From contig CAKSWA010000028.1 of NCBI GenBank assembly GCA_934511165.1, positions 1-26,840 of the forward strand: DNA of 26,840 nucleotides. Direction: 5' to 3'. Origin of the DNA: an uncultured Oscillospiraceae bacterium. Lineage in GTDB: Bacteria; Bacillota; Clostridia; Oscillospirales; Oscillospiraceae. This document shows, in pieces, positions 14,855 through 21,895 of this stretch (position 1 is its first letter; every line of letters starts with the position of its first letter). Position numbers and translations under genes: made by a program. The notes beneath the pieces are model-generated. The model had not been told where the DNA came from and ran no database searches. It saw only the letters and a program-made list of their open reading frames with translations.

Positions 14855-15451
14855 ATGGATACTGCCATGGATAATCGCACGGTCTCGTGCGTGCTTCTGG
14901 CCGCGGGAGCGGGCTCGCGCTTCGGCGGCGGGAAGCTTCTCGCGGAATTTGACGGCAAGCGGCTTTTTGAGCGGGCGATGAATGCGCTGCCGGAGGAGCT
15001 TTTCGCGCGTGTCGCGGTCGTTTCCGGCTGTGAGGATATCCTCGCCGAGAGCGAGCGCCGCAGCTTTCTCGCCGTGCGGAACGATGCGCCGGAAAAGGGC
15101 GTTTCCCTCTCCATCCGGCTGGGTCTCAACGCCGCAAAGCCTTGCAGCGCCGTGCTTTTTCTCGTTGGCGACCAGCCGCTGCTCCGAAAAGAGAGCGTGC
15201 GCCGCATCCTCGAAGCGGGCGCGGCACACCCCGAGAAAATCATCGCGCCGGAAGCGCCGGACGGGCGGCTCGGCAACCCCTGCCTCTTCCCCGCCGTGTT
15301 TTTCCCGGAGCTTTCCGCGCTTGAAGGAGACCGCGGCGGAAAGCGCGTCATCCGCGCCCATCCGGAAGCGCTTTTCACCGTTCCGCTGCCGGAAGAAGAG
15401 CTCTTCGATACCGATACGAAAGAGGAACTTCAGCGGCTGAAAAAAGCATAG
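14855..15451 (+). CDS. mocA: MocA/MobA-like nucleotidyltransferase, probable molybdopterin cytidylyltransferase
   Basis: This 198-residue protein is a small NTP-transferase. It shows the nucleotide-binding LLAAGAGSRFGGGKLL at residues 14-29, GDQPLL near residue 107 and GNPCLFP near 145. These match MocA, which transfers CMP from CTP to Mo-molybdopterin to make molybdopterin cytosine dinucleotide, the cofactor form used by nicotinate dehydrogenase. It diverges from hnr and carries its own promoter. The start is ATG at 14855, six bases after GGAGGAAGGG; an in-frame upstream ATG at 14810 lacks a ribosome site and lies at the predicted transcription start. It ends before a bidirectional terminator. 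MobA (GTP-specific) is the alternative, but the xanthine-dehydrogenase-type neighbour favours MocA. Confidence 0.85.
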   Translation: MDTAMDNRTVSCVLLAAGAGSRFGGGKLLAEFDGKRLFERAMNALPEELFARVAVVSGCEDILAESERRSFLAVRNDAPEKGVSLSIRLGLNAAKPCSAVLFLVGDQPLLRKESVRRILEAGAAHPEKIIAPEAPDGRLGNPCLFPAVFFPELSALEGDRGGKRVIRAHPEALFTVPLPEEELFDTDTKEELQRLKKA

Positions 15452-15481
15452 TTTTCTTAAATAGAACATCCAATCGCAACG

Positions 15482-15515
15482 AAACCGCCGGTACGATATA
15501 TCGTACCGGCGGTTT
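15482..15515. terminator. Bidirectional terminator between mocA and gdhA
   Basis: AAACCGCCGGTACGA (15482-15496) and TCGTACCGGCGGTTT (15501-15515) are perfect complements around TATA. The stem is flanked by A and T residues on both sides, so it can end transcription of mocA (plus) and of the convergent gdhA operon (minus). Confidence 0.85.
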
Positions 15516-15530
15516 GAATTTTACGTGATA

Positions 15531-16880
15531 TTACACAATACCCTGATGCAGCATCGCGTCTGCGATCTTGAGGAAGCTCGCGATATTCGCGCCGACGACG
15601 AGGTTTCCGGGCTGACCGGCCTCAACAGAGGCGTCGTACGCGGCCTTATAGATGCCGCGCATGATGTTGTGCAGGCGCTCGTCCACTTCCTCGAACGTCC
15701 AGCTCAGGCGCATGCTGTTCTGGGTCATTTCGAGCGCGGAGGTCGAAACGCCGCCGGCGTTCGCCGCCTTGGCCGGGCTGACGGGGATGCCCGCCGCCTG
15801 CAGCATGGCGACCGCTTCGAGCGTGCAGGGCATATTCGCGCCCTCGGTGAGGATCATGGCGCCGCCGTCGATGATCTTCTTTGCCTCGGCCACGTCCACC
15901 TCGTTCTGCGTCGCGCACGGGAGCGCCACATCGCACGGCACATCCCAGATATTCCGGCAGCCTTCGTGATAGGCAGCGCCCGGCACCTCGTCGGCGTAAA
16001 CCTTGATGCGCGCGCGGCGGTTCTGCTTGATATCTTTGATAATGTCGAGCTTGATGCCGTCGGGATCGTGGACATAGCCGTTGGAGTCGGACATGCAAAC
16101 GACCTTGCCGCCGAGCTGCATGGCCTTTTCCGCGGCGTAGGTCGCCACGTTGCCGCTGCCGGAGACGATAACGGTCTTGCCCTCGAAGGAGGCGTTGAGC
16201 TGGTGGTGAAGTACTTCGTCGGTGAAGTAGCAGATGCCGTAGCCGGTCGCCTCGGTGCGCACGAGCGAGCCGCCGTAGGAGAGATGCTTGCCGGTGAGCG
16301 TCGCGGCGTCAAACTGGTTGGTGATGCGCTTCATCTGGCCGAACATGTAGCCGATCTCGCGGCTGCCGACGCCGATGTCACCGGCGGGGCCGTCGGTAAA
16401 CTGGCCGATGTGGCGGTAAAGCTCGGTGATGAACGCCTGGCAGAAGCGCATGATCTCGCCCTCGCTCTTGCCGTGGGGGTCGAAGTCCGAGCCGCCCTTG
16501 CCGCCGCCGATGGGCAGCGTCGTGAGGCCGTTTTTCAGATTCATCTCAAAGCCGAGGAACTTCATGACCGAGAGGTTGACCGACGGATGGAAGCGCAGTC
16601 CGCCCTTGTAGGGGCCGATGGCGGAATTGTACTGCACGCGGTAGCCGCGGTTGACCTGCACCTTTCCGGCGTCGTCCACCCATGTGACACGGAACGTGAT
16701 GATCCGGTCGGGCTCAACGAAGCGCTCAAGAATGGCGTTTTTCTCCCACTCGGGATGCTTATCCACGATGCCTTCCAGACTTTCAAGGAATTCACGGATG
16801 CACTGGTGGAACTCGGGAGCGTTGGGGTCGCGGGCGAGCACCTGATCGTATACCCGCTGGAGGTAAGCGTTTTTCAGCAT
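15531..16880 (-). CDS. gdhA: NADP-specific glutamate dehydrogenase
   Basis: This 449-residue protein is a hexameric-type glutamate dehydrogenase that interconverts 2-oxoglutarate plus ammonia and glutamate. Substrate residues are visible: K92 in GPYKGGLRFHPS and K128 in PIGGGKGGSDFDPHGKS. The coenzyme-binding VSGSGNVATYAAEKA follows near residue 233. The length equals the bacterial NADP-dependent family. The start is ATG at 16880 with AAGGAAG upstream; the frame extends ten codons further but without a ribosome site. Only 30 bases separate it from the methyltransferase gene upstream, so both probably share the promoter at 17685-17713. Ammonia set free by enamidase could be assimilated by this enzyme, though the gene is in a separate unit. 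Confidence 0.96.
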   Translation of the reverse strand: MLKNAYLQRVYDQVLARDPNAPEFHQCIREFLESLEGIVDKHPEWEKNAILERFVEPDRIITFRVTWVDDAGKVQVNRGYRVQYNSAIGPYKGGLRFHPSVNLSVMKFLGFEMNLKNGLTTLPIGGGKGGSDFDPHGKSEGEIMRFCQAFITELYRHIGQFTDGPAGDIGVGSREIGYMFGQMKRITNQFDAATLTGKHLSYGGSLVRTEATGYGICYFTDEVLHHQLNASFEGKTVIVSGSGNVATYAAEKAMQLGGKVVCMSDSNGYVHDPDGIKLDIIKDIKQNRRARIKVYADEVPGAAYHEGCRNIWDVPCDVALPCATQNEVDVAEAKKIIDGGAMILTEGANMPCTLEAVAMLQAAGIPVSPAKAANAGGVSTSALEMTQNSMRLSWTFEEVDERLHNIMRGIYKAAYDASVEAGQPGNLVVGANIASFLKIADAMLHQGIV

Positions 16881-16910
16881 AATATGTTCTTCCTTTCGGT
16901 TTCTTTTCAA

Positions 16911-17615
16911 TTACTTGCGGCAGAATACAACGAGCTGCTCGGCGGAGGTGACGCCGTTCGCCTCGTATTCCTCGTTGAGCCACGCGGCCTCTGCCGCGAG
17001 GAAGGCCTGCGCCGGGTTGCTCTCATACTTCTTGAGATTTTCCGGCACGGCGGCGATGCGCTCGCGCAGCTTGGCAACGACCTTGGGATCGTCGATGAGG
17101 TCGCACAGCGTCTTTTCCACCGTAAGCCCCGCGTTGCGGGCGAGCCAGAGTATCTCGCTCTTCGAATACGTCGGGTGGTGGTAAATGCCGTCGATGGTGT
17201 GCATCGTGCAGTCAATATCGTGGAGGATCCAATGCGTGAGACTGGCTTTGGGCTGGCCGTCGTTATACATCTCGCTGAGGATGATGAGCCCGCTGGGCTT
17301 CACAACTCGCTTCATCTCCGAAAGCAGCGCCGCGAGATCGGGTATGTGGTGCAGGGAGTTGCCGATGCCGACAACGTCAAAGGTGTTGTCCTCGAAATCC
17401 ATGTGGCACGCATCGCCGATAACGAAGTTCACCGGCATTCCGGCGCACTTCTCTCTTCCCTTTTCAAACATCTTGTCGGAGCGGTCGAGCGCGGTGATCT
17501 CCCGGCAGCCGCCGAAGCCGGCGTACATCTCCTTGGCGAACGCGCCGTCGCGCGTGGCGATATCCAGCGCCTTCTCAATATGGAGCGAAGAAAGCTCCTG
17601 CCGCAGTTTATCCAT
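16911..17615 (-). CDS. Class I SAM-dependent methyltransferase, substrate unknown
   Basis: This 234-residue soluble protein has a methyltransferase_11-type Rossmann domain. The SAM-binding segment is ALDIATRDGAFAKEM near residue 16, an acidic ribose contact lies near ITALDRS, and the later motif is DVVGIGNSLHHIPDLAALL near residue 79. The C-terminal part (about 140-234) is helical and not diagnostic. The ATG at 17615 is preceded by AGGAGG. It is the first gene of a unit with gdhA, 30 bases apart, driven by a near-consensus promoter. The substrate cannot be told from sequence. Menaquinone/ubiquinone-type or small-molecule methylation are options, and the gdhA link gives no clear hint. Confidence 0.88.
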   Translation of the reverse strand: MDKLRQELSSLHIEKALDIATRDGAFAKEMYAGFGGCREITALDRSDKMFEKGREKCAGMPVNFVIGDACHMDFEDNTFDVVGIGNSLHHIPDLAALLSEMKRVVKPSGLIILSEMYNDGQPKASLTHWILHDIDCTMHTIDGIYHHPTYSKSEILWLARNAGLTVEKTLCDLIDDPKVVAKLRERIAAVPENLKKYESNPAQAFLAAEAAWLNEEYEANGVTSAEQLVVFCRK

Positions 17616-17684
17616 GAGGGGTTCCTCCTGTTACTTCTGTCATATAGTCGATTGGCCGCTCTCCCGAAAGAGCCGGTACATTTT

Positions 17685-17713
17685 ATTATACCGATGCCCC
17701 GGAGCTTTTGCAA
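17685..17713 (-). promoter_or_regulatory. Near-consensus sigma-A promoter of the methyltransferase-gdhA unit
   Basis: On the minus strand, TTGCAA (17713-17708) and a perfect TATAAT (17690-17685) are 17 bases apart. The predicted start is near 17678, leaving a leader of about 63 bases before the methyltransferase ATG. No separate promoter is visible before gdhA. Confidence 0.82.
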
Positions 17714-17843
17714 GCGCGAACTTATAAAATTGCGTTTTTTGCCCGTTTCCCCGGTTCATCCGGCGTGCGTTGACGGATGCGTGCATCATTTCCCGCAATT
17801 TTTTAAATGCATCCGTACCGCTTCATTCTTTTTTAAAAAGTGC

Positions 17844-17872
17844 TTGCATTTTGCGGATGTGTATGCTATATT
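17844..17872 (+). promoter_or_regulatory. Promoter of the candidate small RNA
   Basis: TTGCAT (17844-17849) and TATATT (17867-17872) are 17 bases apart. The spacer holds GGATGTGTATGC, which resembles two upstream words (GGATGCGTGCATC at 17775-17787 and its inverse near 17807-17814), so a regulator could bind here. Confidence 0.65.
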
Positions 17873-17878
17873 ATTTCT

Positions 17879-17995
17879 CGCAGAGAATAATTCTCTTTCG
17901 AGGACATAATTCATTGTTGCTGCTTTTCTCCTGACTTATGTCAGACCGGAGCAGGCCGGGATCCCCCTCCCGACCTGCTCCGATCCGTTTTTTGC
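17879..17995 (+). ncRNA. Candidate small RNA of about 117 nt, family not recognised
   Basis: A promoter at 17844-17872 and a strong intrinsic terminator at 17947-17995 frame a short transcript without a credible reading frame. It can form three hairpins: AGAGAA/TTCTCT (17882-17896, extendable with CTCG/CGAG if transcription starts at 17877), CTGAC/GTCAG around TTAT (17931-17944), and the terminator stem. The next gene has its own promoter further on (18069-18098), so this is more likely a stand-alone RNA than a leader. An attenuator is still possible, because CTGC-TTTT-CTCC at 17920-17931 could pair with GGAGCAG of the terminator. I do not see 4.5S, 6S or tRNA features. Confidence 0.5.
17947..17995 (+). 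terminator. Strong intrinsic terminator after the candidate small RNA
   Basis: CGGAGCAGGCCGGGA (17947-17961) pairs with TCCCGACCTGCTCCG (17968-17982) with one C-A mismatch and a six-base loop. The run TTTTTT at 17988-17993 follows shortly after. Confidence 0.85.
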
Positions 17996-18068
17996 ACTTT
18001 TTTGCAAAAATCCGCAAATAAAGCGTTAAATTTCCGCATATATCGAACGTTTTCCTGGGTTTGTCATC

Positions 18069-18098
18069 TTGACGCGGCAGAATGGCATCCGATACAAT
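18069..18098 (+). promoter_or_regulatory. Sigma-A promoter of the radical SAM gene
   Basis: TTGACG (18069-18074) and TACAAT (18093-18098) are 18 bases apart, giving a start near 18105 and a short leader of about 30 bases. A TTGT-N4-ACAA inverted repeat (18104-18115) overlaps the expected start and could be an operator. Confidence 0.7.
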
Positions 18099-18136
18099 TT
18101 AAGTTGTAATCACAATTGAAAAGGAGAACGACGACA

Positions 18137-19216
18137 ATGTGGATCACGACAGCCGCGCAGCTTGCGGAAAAGCTGCCCATGACAGCCGAAGAGCTTGCCG
18201 CCGTACAGGCGGTGGCGAACCGCTACCCCATGTGCATCACGCCCTATTATCTGGGGCTGATCGACCCGAACGATCCGGACGATCCGATCCGGAAAATGGC
18301 GGTGCCCGCGCCGATCGAAGAGGAGGAGGGCGGCTCGTTTGATACGAGCGGCGAGCAGTCCAACACGCGCGTCCCCGGCCTTCAGCACAAATACCTTCAG
18401 ACCGCCATGGTGCTCACAACGAACCGCTGCGCCATGTACTGCCGCCATTGCTTCCGAAAGCGCCTCGTCGGCCTGACGGACGAGGAGATCGCGGCGAACT
18501 TTGACCGTGTGACCGGATACATCCGCGAGCACGGGGAGATCACGAACGTGCTCCTCTCCGGCGGTGATTCGTTCCTCAACAGCAACGAGACGATCGCGCG
18601 CTATCTCGATGCGCTCACACCCATCGGTCACCTGAACTATATCCGCTTCGGCACGCGCACCCCGGTCACCTGGCCGGAGCGAATCGACGAGGCGCTCTGC
18701 GAAACGCTGGCGCGCTATACATCCAGGAAAACGATCTTCGTCGTGACGCAGTTCAACCACCCGCGAGAGATCACGCCGGAAGCTGCCGCCGCGGTCGCCG
18801 CGCTGCGCCGCGCCGGATGCATCGTGCGCAACCAGACCGTGCTGCTGCGCGGCGTGAACGACGACCCTGCAGTACTCGGCGAGCTGCTCGCCTCGCTCAC
18901 CGCCATCGGCTGTCTCCCGTACTACATTTTCCAATGCCGTCCCGTGACGGGCGTGAAGAATATGTTCCAGGTGCCGATGGAACAGGGCATCGAGATCGTC
19001 GAGAATGCCAAGCGGCTCACCAGCGGCATGGACAAGGCCGTCAAATACTGCCTGTCTCACCCGGCGGGCAAGCTGGAAATCCTCACGAAAACCGGCAAGG
19101 GCGAGTTGCTCTTCCGGTTCCACGAAGCGAAGGATCCCGCCCGCTGCGGGCAGGTATTTCGCCACAAAACGCTCCCCGACGGCTGCTGGCTGCCGGACGA
19201 GCTGACACTCAACTGA
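18137..19216 (+). CDS. KamA-family radical SAM protein (lysine 2,3-aminomutase-like, altered pocket)
   Basis: This 359-residue protein has the radical SAM CxxxCxxC motif (C98, C102, C105 in CAMYCRHC) followed by FRKR as in lysine 2,3-aminomutases, an SGGDSFL motif at 141-147, and a lysine, K312 in HPAGKLE, aligned by eye with the PLP-binding lysine. Where lysine 2,3-aminomutase has two aspartates that grip the substrate side-chain amine, this protein has R268 (in CRPVTG) and C305 (in KYCLSHPAGK), so lysine is an unlikely substrate. An acidic amino acid, as in glutamate 2,3-aminomutase, is possible. The start is ATG at 18137 with AAGGAGA upstream; an in-frame TTG at 18116 would place the ribosome site inside the gene. 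It is a single-gene unit with its own promoter and terminator. Confidence 0.85.
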   Translation: MWITTAAQLAEKLPMTAEELAAVQAVANRYPMCITPYYLGLIDPNDPDDPIRKMAVPAPIEEEEGGSFDTSGEQSNTRVPGLQHKYLQTAMVLTTNRCAMYCRHCFRKRLVGLTDEEIAANFDRVTGYIREHGEITNVLLSGGDSFLNSNETIARYLDALTPIGHLNYIRFGTRTPVTWPERIDEALCETLARYTSRKTIFVVTQFNHPREITPEAAAAVAALRRAGCIVRNQTVLLRGVNDDPAVLGELLASLTAIGCLPYYIFQCRPVTGVKNMFQVPMEQGIEIVENAKRLTSGMDKAVKYCLSHPAGKLEILTKTGKGELLFRFHEAKDPARCGQVFRHKTLPDGCWLPDELTLN

Positions 19217-19231
19217 GATTACCGCATAACC

Positions 19232-19264
19232 AAGCCCGCCGGAGAACACCCCCGGCGGGCTTTT
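19232..19264 (+). terminator. Terminator of the radical SAM gene
   Basis: AAGCCCGCCGG (19232-19242) pairs with CCGGCGGGCTT (19252-19262), and the T-run continues to 19264. It lies 16 bases after the stop codon. Confidence 0.88.
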
Positions 19265-19363
19265 CGTTCCGTTCCGTAATGAAAAACCGAAGAATTGACT
19301 TCTCCCCCCCTCCCGCCAAGTACAATAAGAAAACATTGTCGCTTCAAAAGCCGAGGTATCGTC

Positions 19364-19703
19364 ATGCAGGATCTTTTATTGGAACAGCTGCAAGCCCGAA
19401 AGGAACGAAAGAATTACGCCATGGTCACCATTGTGGATTCCTTTGGCTCCACGCCGCGCACCAACGGCAAGATGCTGGTATATGAAAACGGGCTCTCCAA
19501 GGGCACCGTAGGCGGCCATCACGAGCAGATGGCAAAGCGCGACGCCGTGGCATGCATTGCCCGCGGGCAGAACGCCCTGAAGCGCTACGAGATCAAAGCC
19601 CCCGCCGCAGCCAGCGGCGCCGTCTGCACCGGCGGAGATCGCCGTTGCCATCATGGCCGAGATCATCGCCGTGCAGCACGGGACGATACAAAACTTTTCC
19701 TGA
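19364..19703 (+). pseudogene. XdhC/CoxI-family accessory gene, internally deleted and frameshifted remnant
   Basis: The frame from ATG 19364 encodes about 90 residues typical of the XdhC N-terminus, including AMVTIVDSFGSTPRTNGKMLVYE and GTVGGHHEQ. XdhC proteins help load sulfurated molybdenum cofactor into xanthine-dehydrogenase-type enzymes. After about 19630 the frame turns into basic nonsense. Another frame continues with PAEIAVAIMAEIIAVQHGT and stops at 19701-19703, which is the normal C-terminus of the family. The middle Rossmann-like domain (well over 100 residues) is missing. The simplest reading is an internal deletion that joined both ends out of frame. A ribosome site is weak (GAGG). 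Intact XdhC for nicotinate dehydrogenase would have to be elsewhere. Confidence 0.8.
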
Positions 19704-19719
19704 CGCCGCAATTTCTGCG

Positions 19720-19756
19720 AAAAGGCCGCCGAAGCAACACGCTTCGGCGGCCTTTT
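19720..19756. terminator. Bidirectional terminator
   Basis: AAAAGGCCGCCGAAGC (19720-19735) and GCTTCGGCGGCCTTTT (19741-19756) form a perfect 16-bp stem with a five-base loop. It can end the xdhC remnant (plus) and the convergent cca-metallohydrolase unit (minus). Confidence 0.9.
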
Positions 19757-19802
19757 CCATCTGTCGAGACAATCAAAGATTTTGGCGGAAGATAAAACGC
19801 CC

Positions 19803-20429
19803 TCAGAGCCGCGGGACGATAACGCCGCGCGGTTCCTCCGCCGTGAGCGTGAACGTGTCGCCGTTCAGGAAGCGTACTTCCTCTACAGCAAAAAGCGCGG
19901 TGAAAGCGTCGAGCGTGCCGAGCACGTCGAAGCCGAAGTTATCGCCCCGGTAGTGCATCGGCACAATGCATCGCGGCGCGATCCGCTCCGCAATGGCGAA
20001 TGCCTCCGGCGCATCCACCGTATAATACCCGCCAATGGGCAGCAGCAGCGCGTCGCACCCATGCAGCGCAGCAAGAGTGCTCTCGTCCGGCACGCAGCCA
20101 GTGTCGCCCATGTGGACAACGCGCAGCGCACCGAAGCAGAACTGCCGGATCGTATTCATCCCGCGCCGCGCCCCGCCGTGGTGGTCGTGCGGAATGACAA
20201 ATTCCTGCACGGAGATATCGTTCGGGGCTCTCATTCGGATCTGCTTCACGCACGCCGCGGCGTTATGGTCGCCGTGCCCATGCGAGCAGTATATTGCCCC
20301 GGCGCTCGTGCAAAGCGGCACAAGGCCGGGAACATACCCGTCCTCATAGGGGTCGATCACGATAGGATACTCGCGATACTCCATGCGGAAGCACGAGTGG
20401 CCGAGCCATTGGATTTTTACTTCATTCAT
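19803..20429 (-). CDS. Metallo-beta-lactamase-fold hydrolase (UlaG-like), substrate unknown
   Basis: This 208-residue protein has the metal motif HxHxDH as H50-G-H52-G-D54-H55, a start WLGHSCFRME typical of UlaG-type or predicted N-acyl-phosphatidylethanolamine-hydrolase-like MBL proteins, and later ligands in VVHMGDTG and PMHY. It is probably a cytoplasmic hydrolase with two metal ions. The start is ATG at 20429 with AAAGGAG upstream; the longer frame lacks a ribosome site. It overlaps the end of the nucleotidyltransferase gene by 8 bases, so the two are co-transcribed and probably translationally coupled. The family covers lactonases, phosphodiesterases and unknowns, and the substrate is open. 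Confidence 0.88.
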   Translation of the reverse strand: MNEVKIQWLGHSCFRMEYREYPIVIDPYEDGYVPGLVPLCTSAGAIYCSHGHGDHNAAACVKQIRMRAPNDISVQEFVIPHDHHGGARRGMNTIRQFCFGALRVVHMGDTGCVPDESTLAALHGCDALLLPIGGYYTVDAPEAFAIAERIAPRCIVPMHYRGDNFGFDVLGTLDAFTALFAVEEVRFLNGDTFTLTAEEPRGVIVPRL

Positions 20430-21765
20430 GTTTCGGTATCTCCTTTCGCGCCGCGGCGAGCAGCGCTTCCTTTTCGTTCGGTATTTCTTCGTCCAGCACA
20501 AGATCGAGCAGCCGGGAAAGTGTCTCCCCCACCGCTGCGCCCGGTTTCATGCCGAGCGAGAGAAGATCGTTCCCGCTCACGGCAAGGTCTTTCACATGCA
20601 GGCAGCCCCGCTCGGCGACGATTTCGTTCAAAAGCCGCTCGTCCTCGCCGGCCAGTGCTGTGAGCCGCGCGGCGGCCTCCGGTGCGTGCGCTGCGGCGTC
20701 CGCGCGCCGGACGAGCAGCAGATCGCGCATATTCTCCTCGCCGATTTTGGCAAGCAGGCGGCGGAGATCCTTTTTGCCGTGGCCGGTGCGCATCTCGTGG
20801 TTTTCCACAAGCGTCAGCACCCGTTCGCGCGCGGCGTTGTCGCAGCGAAGACGCCGCAGCGCAGCGTCCGCAATGCGCGCGCTCGCCGCCGGATGGCCGG
20901 GAAAGCGGCCAAACCCGGCCTGCGCATCAAACCGGAACGTCTCCGGCTTTCCGCTGTCGTGAAAGAGCATCGCAAGCCGGAGGACGGGCTCTGCCGCGAT
21001 GGCGTCCACAGCGTGCGCCGTATGCCCCCACACATCCCAGCAATGGTTCTGCGGGCGGCGCGTATCAAAGCCCTGCATCGGCGCGAGCTCCGGGAGGAAC
21101 ACAAAAAACACCTCCGGGAACGTGAGCAGCATCTCCCCCGCGCCGCGCGCGCAGAGGATGCCCTTGAGTTCCGAAAAAATGCGTTCCAGCGAAACATGGC
21201 ACAGCAGCGCGCGGTTTTCCCGCAGCGCCGCGGCGGTTTTGTCCTCGATAGCGAGGCCAAACCGCGCCGCAAAGCGCAGCGCGCGAAGCAATCGCAGCGC
21301 GTCCTCCCGGAAGCGCTCGCCGGGGTCGCCGACGCAGCGGAGGACGCCGTTTTTCAGATCCTCCTGCCCGCCGAAATCGTCCCGGAGTCCGTGCACGGGG
21401 CTGTACGCCATGGCGTTCACCGTAAAATCGCGCCGCGCAAGATCGGCGTGGATGTTGCGCACAAAGGCTACGCTGTCCGGGTGGCGGCCGTCGGAATAGC
21501 CGCTCTCGGTACGGAACGTTGTGATCTCCAGAGGGCCGGACGGCGCGAGCAGCGTAAGCGTGCCGTGCTTGAGTCCGGTTTCGAGCACGCGCTCTCCGGC
21601 AAAGACCTTCTTCATCTCCTCCGGCGGCGCGGCGGTGCAGAGATCCCAGTCGTGCGGCTCGATGCCGAGCAGCGAATCGCGCACGCACCCGCCCACGGCG
21701 TAGCTCTCCCACCCGGCGCTCTCCAGCATTTCGAGCGCGCGGGCGGCGTCCTGCGGCAGCTTCAT
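20422..21765 (-). CDS. cca: CCA tRNA nucleotidyltransferase / poly(A) polymerase family
   Basis: This 447-residue class II nucleotidyltransferase should add or repair the 3'-CCA end of tRNAs. The catalytic head has VGGCVRDSLLG (residues 24-34) and the metal-binding D39-x-D41 in HDWDLCT, then the RRDFTVNAMAYSP motif near residue 119 and the RFREDALRLLRALRFAARFG block near 159. An HD domain (LFHDSGK) follows near 270, as in bacterial enzymes with phosphohydrolase activity. I place the start at ATG 21765, seven bases after GGGAGGG. The ATG at 21771 is too close to that site. The 3' end overlaps the metallo-hydrolase gene. Confidence 0.93.
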   Translation of the reverse strand: MKLPQDAARALEMLESAGWESYAVGGCVRDSLLGIEPHDWDLCTAAPPEEMKKVFAGERVLETGLKHGTLTLLAPSGPLEITTFRTESGYSDGRHPDSVAFVRNIHADLARRDFTVNAMAYSPVHGLRDDFGGQEDLKNGVLRCVGDPGERFREDALRLLRALRFAARFGLAIEDKTAAALRENRALLCHVSLERIFSELKGILCARGAGEMLLTFPEVFFVFLPELAPMQGFDTRRPQNHCWDVWGHTAHAVDAIAAEPVLRLAMLFHDSGKPETFRFDAQAGFGRFPGHPAASARIADAALRRLRCDNAARERVLTLVENHEMRTGHGKKDLRRLLAKIGEENMRDLLLVRRADAAAHAPEAAARLTALAGEDERLLNEIVAERGCLHVKDLAVSGNDLLSLGMKPGAAVGETLSRLLDLVLDEEIPNEKEALLAAARKEIPKHE

Positions 21766-21792
21766 GGCCATCCCTCCCTTTCCCTTTTTTGC

Positions 21793-21798
21793 AGTATA
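21793..21798 (-). promoter_or_regulatory. Extended -10 promoter of the cca unit
   Basis: On the minus strand TGGTATACT provides an extended -10 (TATACT at 21798-21793). The -35 region (TTTCGG, 17 bases upstream) matches poorly, which is tolerated for extended -10 promoters. The leader to the ATG is about 20 bases. Confidence 0.5.
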
Positions 21799-21831
21799 CC
21801 ACACGCCGCGCCCCGCCGAAAGGGGGCGGCG

Positions 21832-21860
21832 TTGACGCGCGGCAAAAAATCGGGTATATT
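21832..21860 (+). promoter_or_regulatory. Sigma-A promoter of the D,D-carboxypeptidase gene
   Basis: TTGACG (21832-21837) and TATATT (21855-21860) are 17 bases apart, 36 bases before the start codon. It diverges from the cca promoter, which lies about 35 bases away. Confidence 0.7.
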
Positions 21861-21895
21861 GCTTGTATATTCTTTATAAATGAAAGGCTCTGCCT

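Larger units (their letters stand above)
17616..18136. other. 520-base gene-free region with three promoters and a candidate small RNA
   Basis: This region separates the methyltransferase start from the radical SAM start. It contains, left to right, the methyltransferase promoter (minus), a set of GGATGC-type inverted words (17773-17787, 17809-17816, 17855-17866), a plus-strand promoter and terminator that frame a putative small RNA, and the promoter of the radical SAM gene. No protein-coding frame with a ribosome site is present. Confidence 0.7.

Noticed and set aside
17938..18018. A 26-codon frame starting inside the candidate small RNA
   Set aside because: It has no ribosome site, and its sequence runs through the terminator stem and T-run, so it would not be fully transcribed.
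19295..19326. Promoter for the xdhC remnant (TTGACT and TACAAT)
   Set aside because: The spacer is 20 bases, longer than functional sigma-A spacing, so I did not list it.
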